Shown here: piece after piece, positions 18,375-26,814 of the stretch
Layout of the letters: each line of letters begins with the position of its first letter
How positions within the stretch are numbered: position 1 is the stretch's first letter
Source: CAKSQF01 sp964568425
GTDB lineage: Bacteria > Bacillota > Clostridia > Oscillospirales > CAG-272
Direction: 5' to 3'
Assembly: GCA_964568425.1 (NCBI GenBank)
Contig: CAZMPO010000006.1
Coordinates: 1 to 64,000, forward strand
Length of the DNA: 64,000 nt
The notes under the pieces: model-generated
What the model was told of the DNA's origin: nothing
Seen by the model: the letters and a program-made list of their open reading frames with translations, nothing else
Database searches by the model: none
Made by a program: the position numbers and the translations under genes

Positions 18375-18509
18375 TCACTTACAGGACTTTTCGTCCTCTT
18401 TGCAATTGTCGGACTTGTTTTTGCTCTTTTGGCAATCCTTTGCCTCGGGTTTGCTTTTCGTGTTCTCGGGTATCTGCTGATCTGCTCTTTTTTTGCTTTG
18501 ATCTTTCAT
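18375..18509 (-). CDS. Small Lys-rich, Cys-containing peptide, hypothetical
   Basis: A 44-codon reading frame beginning MKDQSKKRADQQ and ending KEDEKSCK, with three Cys and about one third Lys. AAGGAG stands 12 bases before the ATG (longer than ideal) and a hairpin follows. Nothing recognisable. It fills an otherwise empty interval between DUF5685 and manA; it could also be non-coding. Confidence 0.4.
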   Translation of the reverse strand: MKDQSKKRADQQIPENTKSKPEAKDCQKSKNKSDNCKEDEKSCK

Positions 18510-18535
18510 TTTCTAAAAAATCTCCTTAAAAGATA

Positions 18536-18564
18536 TTTACAAAGCAATTATTATCTGATATAAT
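18536..18564 (+). promoter_or_regulatory. Sigma-A-type promoter of manA
   Basis: TTTACA, 17 bases, TATAAT, about 40 bases before the manA ATG. Confidence 0.75.
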
Positions 18565-18604
18565 ATAAAATATTCATTGCAAAGAAAAAAATGAAGGTGG
18601 TCAA

Positions 18605-19525
18605 ATGAACATTTCCTATCCGCTGAAGCTTGGTCCCGTATTCAAGGAAACGATATGGGGAGGCGAGCGGCTTAAAACCGAATTTCACAAGCGGAGCTCT
18701 CTTGAAAGGATAGCCGAAAGCTGGGAGCTTACATGCAGACCCGATGCGATGAGCATGATCACATCGGGAGAGCTTGCGGGGATGCCTCTTTCGGCTGTGG
18801 TTGATAACACCAAACGCTTTCCGCTTCTTGTCAAGCTGATCGACGCAAACGACAAGCTCTCGATACAGGTCCATCCCGACGACAAGTACGCCGCTCTGCA
18901 CGAGGGCGGTGATACGGGAAAGACTGAGGCATGGTACATCGTCGATGCAAAGCCGAACGCAAAGATCATATACGGCATGTGCGGTGAGTATGACCGAGAG
19001 AGCTTTCGAGCGGCGGCTCTGTCGGGGGAGCTTGAAGACAGACTAAACTATGTCGGTGTCAAGAAGGGCGATCTCTTTTTCATCCCGTCGGGCATGGTCC
19101 ACGCCATCGGGGACGGGATACTCATCGCCGAGGTTCAGCAGTCGTCCGATCTGACATATCGCGTATACGACTACGACAGAAGGGACAAAAACGGAATGCG
19201 ACGCGAGCTCCATCTCGAAAAGGCACTGGATGTTATAAGGACATACAGTGAGAGCGAGATCGAGTCTCTCCGCTTTTCAAGAGGGAGAGGCGGCGACGAT
19301 CTGCTCGTAAACTGCGACTACTTTTCGATAAGGATGATACATTCCGACGCGATCGAGGATGCATCGGATGGATTTGTGCACCTTCTCTGTCTTTCGGGAG
19401 AGGGCGATGTTGACGGTATTCCCTTTCAAAAGGGAGACAGTCTCTTTTTGCCGACAAAATCGGGCATACACGCGATACGCGGCAGCTTTGAGATGCTGTC
19501 AATACGAGGTGTAATCGATAGTTGA
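18605..19525 (+). CDS. manA: Mannose-6-phosphate isomerase, class I
   Basis: A 306-residue zinc enzyme interconverting mannose 6-phosphate and fructose 6-phosphate. It has the Firmicutes short form with PVFKETIWGGERL, the metal site SIQVHPDDKYA, and IPSGMVHAIGDGILIAEVQQSSDLTYRVYD (positions about 160-190). AAGGTGG precedes the ATG. Its last 27 bases overlap the 3' end of the opposing PAS-protein gene. Confidence 0.94.
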   Translation: MNISYPLKLGPVFKETIWGGERLKTEFHKRSSLERIAESWELTCRPDAMSMITSGELAGMPLSAVVDNTKRFPLLVKLIDANDKLSIQVHPDDKYAALHEGGDTGKTEAWYIVDAKPNAKIIYGMCGEYDRESFRAAALSGELEDRLNYVGVKKGDLFFIPSGMVHAIGDGILIAEVQQSSDLTYRVYDYDRRDKNGMRRELHLEKALDVIRTYSESEIESLRFSRGRGGDDLLVNCDYFSIRMIHSDAIEDASDGFVHLLCLSGEGDVDGIPFQKGDSLFLPTKSGIHAIRGSFEMLSIRGVIDS

Positions 19526-20587
19526 CACAAACGCCGAAAAGACGAGCAGATCGGTGATGAAGGTGAGCGTATCCGGCTCGATATTCTTCTCGCCCCGATC
19601 ACTGCCGCCGATATTGCTGATCTTTCCGTCCGACATGTACGGAATAACAAATCTGAATGTGATATTGTCGTCGGTCTCATCGTTTACCGTATATTTCAGC
19701 GAATAACCGCATATATCGATGAGGCTCTTTATAAGCACGAGATCGACGTCGTGACCCTCGATAAGCTCGGCAAGTTTTCGCATATCGGTCTCTTCGACCG
19801 CGCGAAAGGGCGTATAAATGACCGAAAACGTGATCGAAACCACCGTTTCGCCGTATTTGTTCTCGAAAATATTGATACGCACACGCTTGTTTCTCGTCAT
19901 CTCGCACGAGAGCGTAACGATATGCACATAAAATAGCAGCATATCTCTGTAATTAATGCGATTGTGATTTTTCGTCACCTCGGGCGAGATATTCACGATA
20001 ACATCGTAGCCGAGGTTTCTGAATGCGTCGGTAGCTCTCTCGAACAGTGCCGACACCGATTGGCTGAGTGCGCAGACATAAACGCTCTCACGATCGCGGA
20101 GAACATTACTCACCAGACGCTCGAGCCTTTTGCGTATCTTGTTACAAGCCACGCTCTCGCTACCGGCATCGGTCAGTCTGCTTTTTATATCGACATATTT
20201 CACGATCTCGCAAACATCCTTTGCGTAGGTCGAAAGATTTTTCTCAAAGCTTGTCAAGAATGAGCCCGACGCGTTTGACTGCATATAGCCGAGAAATATC
20301 CAAATCGTCACGGGGTTACCCTCCCATTCGTGCAGAGCAACAAATGCCGATGCATCTCGGTCACCGGTAAAAACACGGAGCTGCAGTGGGTCGGAAAACT
20401 TTGATATTCCGTCGAGCAATTCACAGTCGGACGGGCTTAGGTGTATGTGTATATCGGTTCTTCGCTTTGGGAGTCTTATCTGTTTTACCGCAGCATCATT
20501 CTTGTAAATGACGATCCCGCTCGCATCACACACAACTATCGGCATCGTCAATCCGTCAAAGCCATTAACATCGGTCTTAAAAATCAT
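19499..20587 (-). CDS. PAS-domain protein with degenerate histidine-kinase-like C-terminus
   Basis: 362 residues. The N-terminus reads as a PAS-like sensor (MPIVVCDASGIVIYKNDAA). The middle is helical, and the last 120 residues resemble a kinase ATP-binding domain (RVRINIFEN, then LVLIKSLIDICGYSLKYTV and ITFRFVIPY at the end). No phospho-acceptor His box, N-box or GxGxG is visible, so it is probably not an active kinase. No membrane segment; probably cytosolic. Start 20587 is chosen over 20602 because GAGG lies 9 bases upstream. No partner response regulator is adjacent. Confidence 0.65.
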   Translation of the reverse strand: MIFKTDVNGFDGLTMPIVVCDASGIVIYKNDAAVKQIRLPKRRTDIHIHLSPSDCELLDGISKFSDPLQLRVFTGDRDASAFVALHEWEGNPVTIWIFLGYMQSNASGSFLTSFEKNLSTYAKDVCEIVKYVDIKSRLTDAGSESVACNKIRKRLERLVSNVLRDRESVYVCALSQSVSALFERATDAFRNLGYDVIVNISPEVTKNHNRINYRDMLLFYVHIVTLSCEMTRNKRVRINIFENKYGETVVSITFSVIYTPFRAVEETDMRKLAELIEGHDVDLVLIKSLIDICGYSLKYTVNDETDDNITFRFVIPYMSDGKISNIGGSDRGEKNIEPDTLTFITDLLVFSAFVSTIDYTSY

Positions 20588-20671
20588 CTTTTGAGTCCTC
20601 ATTCATTTTCAGCGATTAGGTCAGAGCGGCTTTTTATGACGATTTCACGAACACAAAAATCCGCAGTTCTT

Positions 20672-20702
20672 ATTATACACCAAACATACCCCCTTCTGTC
20701 AA
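20672..20702 (-). promoter_or_regulatory. Promoter of the PAS-protein gene
   Basis: Minus strand: TTGACA (20702-20697) and TATAAT (20677-20672), separated by 19 bases; a 17-base choice gives TGTATA as -10. The leader is about 75-80 bases. Confidence 0.6.
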
Positions 20703-20763
20703 GTATTTGTGTGAATTATCAGCGTCAAAAATGTTACATTTTAATAAATTATCAAAAAAACAC

Positions 20764-20797
20764 TTGCAATAAGGAATTTTTTGTTATACAATGTATA
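20764..20797 (+). promoter_or_regulatory. gap promoter with overlapping 13-bp palindrome
   Basis: TTGCAA (20764-20769), 17 bases, TACAAT (20787-20792). The -10 is embedded in the perfect palindrome TATACA-A-TGTATA (20785-20797), a good size and place for a repressor operator. Confidence 0.7.
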
Positions 20798-20872
20798 CGC
20801 AAAAGTTTGTGCGCAAAAAAAGCGAGACAGGCTATGCAGATCAAAAAAACCATTTATTCGGAGGAATTATTT

Positions 20873-21910
20873 ATGTCAGTAAAAGTTGCCATTAACGGCT
20901 TCGGCAGAATCGGCCGTCTTGCTTTCCGTCAGATGTTCGGCGCAGAGGGATACGATGTCGTTGCCATCAACGATCTTACGGATCCCAAAATGCTTGCTCA
21001 TCTTCTTAAGTATGATACCGCTCAGGGCGGATACTGCGGCAAGATCGGTGAGGGTGCTCACACCGTAGAGGCAGGCGAGAACTACATCGTAGTTGACGGC
21101 AAGAAGATCACCATCTACAGCGAAAAGAACGCAGCAGATCTTCCCTGGGGAGAGATCGGCGTTGACGTTGTTCTCGAGTGCACCGGTTTCTACTGCTCCA
21201 AGGAGAAGTCGATGGCACACATCAACGCAGGCGCAAAGAAGGTCGTTATTTCCGCTCCCGCAGGAAACGATCTCAAGACCATCGTTTTCAGCGTAAACGA
21301 GGATACACTTACTCCCGAGGATGACATCATCTCGGCAGCATCCTGCACCACCAACTGCCTTGCTCCCATGGCAAAGGCACTTAACGATTTCGCTCCCATC
21401 CAGAGCGGCATCATGTCCACCATCCACGCTTACACAGGCGACCAGATGATCCTTGACGGTCCTCACAGAAAGGGTGACCTCCGTCGTGCAAGAGCAGGTG
21501 CGGCAAACATCGTTCCGAACTCCACCGGTGCTGCAAAGGCTATCGGTCTCGTTATTCCCGAGCTCAACGGCAAGCTCATCGGCTCCGCTCAGAGAGTTCC
21601 CGTTCCGACCGGCTCCACCACCATCCTTACCGCTGTTGTTAAGGGCACAGACGTAACCAAGGAAGGCATCAACGCCGCTATGAAGGCTGCCGCTTCCGAG
21701 TCCTTCGGCTACAACGAGGATCAGATCGTTTCCTCCGACGTTATCGGCATGCGTTACGGTTCTCTCTTTGATGCAACTCAGACCATGGTTGCAAAGATCG
21801 CTGACGACCTCTACGAGGTACAGGTCGTTTCGTGGTACGACAACGAGAACTCCTACACCAGCCAGATGGTTCGCACCATTAAGTATTTCGCAGAAAAGTG
21901 CATTAAGTAA
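20873..21910 (+). CDS. gap: Glyceraldehyde-3-phosphate dehydrogenase
   Basis: 345 residues; phosphorylating NAD-dependent GAPDH of glycolysis. Motifs are NGFGRIGRLAFR (Rossmann), the catalytic SCTTNC with Cys158, and WYDNENSYTSQMV at the C-terminus. The start is the ATG 8 bases after GGAGG; the frame is open further upstream but that part holds the promoter. Codon choice (many GTT, GCT, CTC, ATC) differs from most neighbours and fits very high expression. Single-gene unit with a strong terminator. Confidence 0.97.
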   Translation: MSVKVAINGFGRIGRLAFRQMFGAEGYDVVAINDLTDPKMLAHLLKYDTAQGGYCGKIGEGAHTVEAGENYIVVDGKKITIYSEKNAADLPWGEIGVDVVLECTGFYCSKEKSMAHINAGAKKVVISAPAGNDLKTIVFSVNEDTLTPEDDIISAASCTTNCLAPMAKALNDFAPIQSGIMSTIHAYTGDQMILDGPHRKGDLRRARAGAANIVPNSTGAAKAIGLVIPELNGKLIGSAQRVPVPTGSTTILTAVVKGTDVTKEGINAAMKAAASESFGYNEDQIVSSDVIGMRYGSLFDATQTMVAKIADDLYEVQVVSWYDNENSYTSQMVRTIKYFAEKCIK

Positions 21911-21931
21911 TCTTTTCTCAAATATTCTTCC

Positions 21932-21966
21932 AAGAGTCATGACCCCCTGCGGTCATGACTCTTTTT
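21932..21966 (+). terminator. Intrinsic terminator of gap
   Basis: A 13-bp stem AAGAGTCATGACC/GGTCATGACTCTT with loop CCCTGC and a T-run. Confidence 0.93.
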
Positions 21967-21982
21967 GTTTATTTGACAAAAC

Positions 21983-22010
21983 ACACAAAGCCTTTCTTTT
22001 GCATAGGATG
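21983..22010 (+). promoter_or_regulatory. Possible late-sporulation (sigma-K-like) promoter of the sleC-like cluster
   Basis: AC (21983-21984), 17 bases, CATAGGATG (22002-22010) fits the loose sigma-K pattern AC-N16/17-CATANNNT. No sigma-A-like promoter is obvious here. Short motif, so weak evidence. Confidence 0.3.
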
Positions 22011-22029
22011 AAAGAGAAAAAGAAAGGCG

Positions 22030-22440
22030 GTGCTTAAACTGAACGACAATGACAAAAAAGACATTGGCAGGCTGATCGTAAATGTGCGAACGGCAAACGG
22101 TGCGATACCGGTAAAGGGTGCTTTGGTGAATGTCCGAAGCTTTGCGACAGGCGAGTCATCGATCATCGCATCACGGACGACAGACATTTCGGGAAACACG
22201 GATACGATCGAGATCGCGACCCCGTCTATTTCTCTCTCCGAGTCTCCGGGCGGCGAAAAGGGGTACACATCGGTGATGATCGATGTATCGCGCGAAGGGT
22301 TTGTCTCGACCGAATTTATCGGTGCGGCGATCTTTCCCGGGGTGACCACTGTACAGCAGGTGAACCTGATACCGTCCGGTGAATATTCGGGGCGGGACGA
22401 CATGCGTGTATACAACGAAAGCGAGGCGGCAGATCTATGA
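22030..22440 (+). CDS. SleC-type N-terminal domain protein (beta-sandwich), split from the cortex-lytic enzyme
   Basis: 136 residues. The pattern GRLIVNVRTANGAIPVKGALVNV and later REGFVSTEFIGAAIFPGVTT matches a carboxypeptidase-regulatory-like beta-sandwich of the type that opens clostridial pro-SleC, where it is fused to the lytic domain. Here it ends in a TGA that overlaps the next ATG by 4 bases. Start GTG at 22030 has a poorly spaced AAAGGCGG; a CTG nine bases later is an alternative. Likely made in the spore and involved in cortex-enzyme maturation or targeting (inference). Confidence 0.65.
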   Translation: MLKLNDNDKKDIGRLIVNVRTANGAIPVKGALVNVRSFATGESSIIASRTTDISGNTDTIEIATPSISLSESPGGEKGYTSVMIDVSREGFVSTEFIGAAIFPGVTTVQQVNLIPSGEYSGRDDMRVYNESEAADL

Positions 22441-23840
22441 CAGGATCGACATTTCCGATCATCCCTGCATTTATAACCGTACATCTTGCCGCACCCGACA
22501 CTGCGGCGGCAAATGTCAGAGTGTCCTTCCCCGACTACATCAAAAATGTCGCGTCGAGCGAGATATATCCGACATGGCCGAACGAGGCGTTAAAAGCAAA
22601 CATTTTGGCACAGATCTCGTTTGCGCTGAGCAGGGTCTACACCGAATATTACAGATCGCAGGGATATGACTTTGACATTACAAATTCGACCTCAAGAGAC
22701 CAGTCGTTTGTAAACGGCAGAGACATTTTCGAGAACATATCCGACATAGTTGATGAGATATTCAACAGCTATATCAGGCGGCGCGGAAATATTGAGCCGC
22801 TCTTTGCCGCCTATTGTGATGGGGTACGAACCACCTGTGACGGGCTGTCGCAATGGGGATCGGTCGATCTTGCGCGCTCGGGGCTTGATGCGCTCGAAAT
22901 TTTGAAGAGCTACTACGGACAGGACATTGAGCTTGTCGATGACGTTGATATAGCAGAGATCGAGGACAGCTATCCGGGCGTTCCTTTATCGATCGGAACG
23001 AACGGAAACGAGGTCAGGCTCATTCAGCTCAGGCTGAACAGAATATCGACAAATTACCCCGCAATACCGAAGATATACCCGACCGACGGCATTTTCGGGC
23101 AAGAGACCGAGCGAGCGGTCGAGGAATTTCAAAGGATATTCGAGCTTGGCGTTGACGGTATTGTCGGCAAACGAACATGGTATCGGATAATATACCTGTA
23201 CAACGGCATAAAGAGGCTATCCGAGATAATATCGGAGGGGATCGCCTACGGTGATGTCGAGCGGCAATTTGACGAGGAGCTGTCTGTCGGCTCGAGCGGT
23301 CGCGATGTTGCCGGTGTACAATATTTTCTCACGCTGATATCCGAATACAATGACGAGATCCCCGCGCCGCCGATAAGCGGTGAATATGACGATGCCACGG
23401 CGGCATCGGTCGAAGCGTTCCAAAGGGCAAACGGTCTTGAGGTCACGGGAATTATCAAACTCGAGGATTGGCGAGCCATATACAACAGCTACTCGGGGAT
23501 AATCGCTTCCCTGCCCGATTCCGAATTTGTCGATCGTGCGCGTCCCTATTCGGGTGTGACACTGCGTATCGGTTCAAGCGGGCGGGATGTGGAATACCTC
23601 CAAGAGTATCTGAGGACGATCGCATCGGTCTATCCCGAGATACCGTCGGTTGAGGTTGACGGCATTTTCGGGCAACTGACCGAGAACGCGGTCATCGAAT
23701 TTCAGGAGTGGCGCGGAATACGGGCAGACGGTAATGTCGGGGCTGTAACATGGGAGCAGATAGGCGAGGTCTATGATGAGATCGTCCTCGGATATGAGCG
23801 ATCACCATCGCAATACCCCGGATACGAGATCGGGCGATGA
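22437..23840 (+). CDS. SleC-like spore cortex-lytic enzyme with peptidoglycan-binding repeats
   Basis: 467 residues. The segment DYIKNVASSEIYPTWP, then SFALSRVYTEYYRSQGYDFDITNST and TTCDGLSQWGSVDLA (about 30-150), matches the SpoIID-like lytic-transglycosylase region of clostridial SleC. Three peptidoglycan-binding type 1 units follow, each with DG-I/E-FG-T-AV-FQ (about 180-260, 285-360, 380-455). SleC degrades the modified cortex during germination. No Csp protease gene is in view. Start and end overlap both neighbours by ATGA, so the three genes are coupled. Confidence 0.8.
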   Translation: MTGSTFPIIPAFITVHLAAPDTAAANVRVSFPDYIKNVASSEIYPTWPNEALKANILAQISFALSRVYTEYYRSQGYDFDITNSTSRDQSFVNGRDIFENISDIVDEIFNSYIRRRGNIEPLFAAYCDGVRTTCDGLSQWGSVDLARSGLDALEILKSYYGQDIELVDDVDIAEIEDSYPGVPLSIGTNGNEVRLIQLRLNRISTNYPAIPKIYPTDGIFGQETERAVEEFQRIFELGVDGIVGKRTWYRIIYLYNGIKRLSEIISEGIAYGDVERQFDEELSVGSSGRDVAGVQYFLTLISEYNDEIPAPPISGEYDDATAASVEAFQRANGLEVTGIIKLEDWRAIYNSYSGIIASLPDSEFVDRARPYSGVTLRIGSSGRDVEYLQEYLRTIASVYPEIPSVEVDGIFGQLTENAVIEFQEWRGIRADGNVGAVTWEQIGEVYDEIVLGYERSPSQYPGYEIGR

Positions 23841-23854
23841 AAGGAGATTTTGAC

Positions 23855-24379
23855 ATGGATCTGCGAAACGAAAAATTAACGGTGATCGAAATACAGCAAA
23901 ATCTTCTCGAACTGTACGAGTCGGGAGTCGATCTGCCCTATGTTATTCCCGACGGGATCTACGGAGAAGAAACGCGCGCCGCTGTCCTGACATTTCAAAG
24001 GCTGTACTCTCTCCCGACAAGCGGCAGGGTGGACGATATCACATGGCAGGCTCTCTCGGGGGCAGCCGAGAGAGCCTATGCAAGCAGGTCGGAGGCGTCG
24101 GGGATATTTCCGTTTTCGGAGAGGCTCGCATCGGGCATGGTCACAGTGGGCGAGCGATCCGATCTTGTCGCGATAATTCAGATAATGCTCGGCAGGCTGT
24201 CGGGATATGACTATGAAAAAACAAAGATCGACGGCATATACGGTGGCGAGACCGTGCGGCTTGTCAAGGGCTTTCAAGATCTGAACGCCCTGCCGCAAAG
24301 CGGAAATGTTGACAAAGCAACATGGAATGCCCTGGCACTGGCTTACAACAACGCAGTCAGAGGAGACCCAAACATCTGA
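23855..24379 (+). CDS. Double peptidoglycan-binding-domain protein
   Basis: 174 residues made almost only of two PG_binding_1 domains (GIYGEETRAAVLTFQRLY and GIYGGETVRLVKGFQDLN), with no catalytic domain and no signal peptide. Start 23855 is chosen because AAAGGAG lies 8 bases upstream; an ATG at 23837 overlaps the previous stop. Third gene of the sleC-like cluster; probably helps bind cortex or assemble the lytic machinery (inference). Confidence 0.8.
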   Translation: MDLRNEKLTVIEIQQNLLELYESGVDLPYVIPDGIYGEETRAAVLTFQRLYSLPTSGRVDDITWQALSGAAERAYASRSEASGIFPFSERLASGMVTVGERSDLVAIIQIMLGRLSGYDYEKTKIDGIYGGETVRLVKGFQDLNALPQSGNVDKATWNALALAYNNAVRGDPNI

Positions 24380-24468
24380 TCCTGCAAATTATTACTGTAT
24401 AGATCTCGCAAAAGCAGGCAAAAATCACTTTCGCAAGCGACACAAGATCGGCAGAGGTGATATTTGTT

Positions 24469-26661
24469 ATGCAGAGCAAATTTTCGAGATCGGCAGAGGA
24501 GTCATTAAACAGAGCAGAGGCGTTCGCACGCGACATGGGGGATCACTACATCGGCACGGAGCACATTCTCCTCGGCATCCTTGCGGACGGGAGAAACCCT
24601 GCGACAAGGATACTGTCATCATGCGGCATCACCCTTGACAGGTTACAAGGAAGACGTGAGGACGGCGGTCAAAATAACAAAATACCCATCGAGATAAGCA
24701 TACAGGCAAGGCATATCATTGAGGGTGCGTATATGCAGGCGATAAGCGAGCGATCGCCGCTCATATCGACCGAACAGCTGCTCTACTCGATCGTGAGCTC
24801 TCCGACCTGCCGTGCGGCAAAAATGATCGTTTCGGCAGGGGGCACACTCTCGGACATCGGAGGCGAGCTTGTCGGCAGACAAAGCCATGCTCCGGCGGTC
24901 ACACCGGTCAAAGAAAGGTCCGAGAAGGACACGCGATATCTTGAAAAATACGGCAAAGAGCTTACAAAGCTTGCGGCAGAAGGAAAATGCGATCCGCTGA
25001 TCGGGCGTGAGGTCGAGCTTGAGGCACTGACACGCGTACTTTGCAGAAAGAAAAAGAGCAATCCCTGTCTTGTCGGAGAGCCGGGTGTGGGAAAGAGTGC
25101 GATAGTCGAGGGGCTTGCCCAAAGGATCGCCGACAGAGATATACCCGACAGGCTGATCGGCTGTCGGGTATATCAGATCGACATGGCGTCGATGCTGTCG
25201 GGAGCAAAATACAGGGGCGAATTTGAGGAGAGAGTGCGCGGCGTGATGAAGGAGGCATCATCCGACAAAAAGGTGATCCTCTTTTTGGATGAGATCCACA
25301 CATTGGTCGGTGCGGGGTCTGCCGAGGGCGCGGTTGACGCGGCGAACATATTAAAGCCCGCCCTGGCACGCGGAGACATAAGGCTGATCGGTGCGACCAC
25401 GCCCGGAGAATATCGTGCGATCGAGCGTGACGGTGCGCTTGAGCGGCGATTTTGCGCGATAACGGTGGACGAGCCGTCGATCGATGAATGTGAGAAAATG
25501 ATCATGGGCATACGCGAAAGATACGAAGCGCATCACGAGGTCAAAATATCGCCGTCTGCGGTGCGTGCGGCAATTTCGATATCGACAAAAATGTCGAGCG
25601 AAAAATATCTGCCCGACAAGGCGATCGATCTCTTGGACGATGTATCGGCGAAAAAGGCGTTGTTTTACAGGGATGAACGATCGGGCGAGATGCCGATCGT
25701 GACCGACACGGACATTTATGAGTTTTATGGGGCAAATGCCAATTATTTTTGCAAAGCTTCGAGCAGTCGTGCTCTGTATGAAAGGCTATCCTCGAGGGTG
25801 ATCGGGCAAAACTCTGCGATAGAGCGTGTCCTGCGAGGACTTGCTTTTGCAAAACGCTTCGGAAACGACAAGGGTCCGCACGGAATATTTCTTTTTGTCG
25901 GTCCGAGCGGCGTCGGCAAGACCGAGCTTGCAAGTGCCTTAGCGGACGAGCTGTTTTCGGGGAGCAGATCGTTTGTCAGGCTCGACATGTCCGAATATAC
26001 CGAGAGGCATGATATCGCAAAGCTTATCGGTTCGCCGCCCGGGTACATCGGCTACGGAGACGGCGGTCGGCTTACCGAGGCGGTCAGGCGGCATCCGAGC
26101 TCGCTTGTTTTATTTGACGAGATCGAGAAGGCGCATGTCGACATCCTCAACATTCTGCTTCAGATCGCCGACAGCGGCAGGATCCACGATGGTGCGGGAA
26201 GATCGGTCGATTTTCGAGACACGCTGATCGTGCTGACATCGAACATCGGATTTTCGCACGGTTCTTCTTTACGGATAAGAGGGTTTGCCGATCGATCGGA
26301 CAAGACCGACGAGTCGGGCGTCAAGACTGAGCTGTCAAAGAGATTCTCCCCGGAGCTGCTCGGAAGGATAAATGAGATCGTGGTATTTAACAAGCTCGAC
26401 ACATCGGATCTTGAAAAGATCTCCGAAAAAGAGTTGTCCGAGCTGTCGAAAAAGCTTGCAAAAGACGGATACGAATGCATGTTTGACGAGAGCGTTTACA
26501 AATATTTGGCAAGAACCTCGAGCGGCAGTCCGTACGGTGTCAGAGAGCTTCGTCGTCTGATCAAAATAGAGATCACCGAGATGATAGCAGAGAGGCTGGT
26601 CGAGAAGGGCAAGTTTTTCATACGCGCAAGCTCGGACGGGATTGGCATTGAAACAAGATGA
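24469..26661 (+). CDS. ClpC/ClpA-type AAA+ unfoldase without middle domain
   Basis: About 730 residues. Clp N-terminal repeats (about 2-140), AAA+ D1 with Walker A GEPGVGKS (203-210) and Walker B LFLDEIH, and D2 with GPSGVGKT (478-485) and Walker B VLFDEIEKA, then the C-terminal D2-small domain. The linker between D1 and D2 is short, with no coiled-coil M-domain, unlike standard ClpC (about 810 residues). Unfolds proteins for ClpP or acts alone. GAGGTG lies 9 bases before this ATG; a GTG 12 bases upstream is in frame. It follows the sleC-like cluster by about 90 bases, so a sporulation-linked role is possible. Confidence 0.87.
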   Translation: MQSKFSRSAEESLNRAEAFARDMGDHYIGTEHILLGILADGRNPATRILSSCGITLDRLQGRREDGGQNNKIPIEISIQARHIIEGAYMQAISERSPLISTEQLLYSIVSSPTCRAAKMIVSAGGTLSDIGGELVGRQSHAPAVTPVKERSEKDTRYLEKYGKELTKLAAEGKCDPLIGREVELEALTRVLCRKKKSNPCLVGEPGVGKSAIVEGLAQRIADRDIPDRLIGCRVYQIDMASMLSGAKYRGEFEERVRGVMKEASSDKKVILFLDEIHTLVGAGSAEGAVDAANILKPALARGDIRLIGATTPGEYRAIERDGALERRFCAITVDEPSIDECEKMIMGIRERYEAHHEVKISPSAVRAAISISTKMSSEKYLPDKAIDLLDDVSAKKALFYRDERSGEMPIVTDTDIYEFYGANANYFCKASSSRALYERLSSRVIGQNSAIERVLRGLAFAKRFGNDKGPHGIFLFVGPSGVGKTELASALADELFSGSRSFVRLDMSEYTERHDIAKLIGSPPGYIGYGDGGRLTEAVRRHPSSLVLFDEIEKAHVDILNILLQIADSGRIHDGAGRSVDFRDTLIVLTSNIGFSHGSSLRIRGFADRSDKTDESGVKTELSKRFSPELLGRINEIVVFNKLDTSDLEKISEKELSELSKKLAKDGYECMFDESVYKYLARTSSGSPYGVRELRRLIKIEITEMIAERLVEKGKFFIRASSDGIGIETR

Positions 26662-26662
26662 C

Positions 26663-26710
26663 TTTTGACCGATACCCGAAAAATCATAAAATTCGGGTTC
26701 GGTCAAAAAA
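26663..26710 (+). terminator. Putative hairpin after the ClpC-like gene
   Basis: TTTTGACCGATACCCGAA pairs with TTCGGGTTCGGTCAAAA (one bulged base, loop of about 11). No T-run follows on the plus strand, so termination strength is uncertain. Confidence 0.45.
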
Positions 26711-26725
26711 TTTACATAATCGCCG

Positions 26726-26754
26726 TTGAAATTTGCCTGTATTTAATATATAAT
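26726..26754 (+). promoter_or_regulatory. Sigma-A-type promoter of cls
   Basis: TTGAAA, 17 bases, TATAAT, about 60 bases before the cls ATG. Confidence 0.8.
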
Positions 26755-26814
26755 TTCCATGTGCCGAAACTGCAAATTTTTGTACCGACAACTCACAAAG
26801 GCGGTAGGTGTTTA

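Noticed and set aside
20441..20872. N-terminal extension of the gap frame
   Set aside because: It covers the PAS gene's 5' end and the gap promoter; true start is the ATG after GGAGG at 20861.
20876..21940. 354-codon minus-strand frame opposite gap
   Set aside because: Caused by the biased codon use of gap; it contains no known motif and would also read through the gap terminator.
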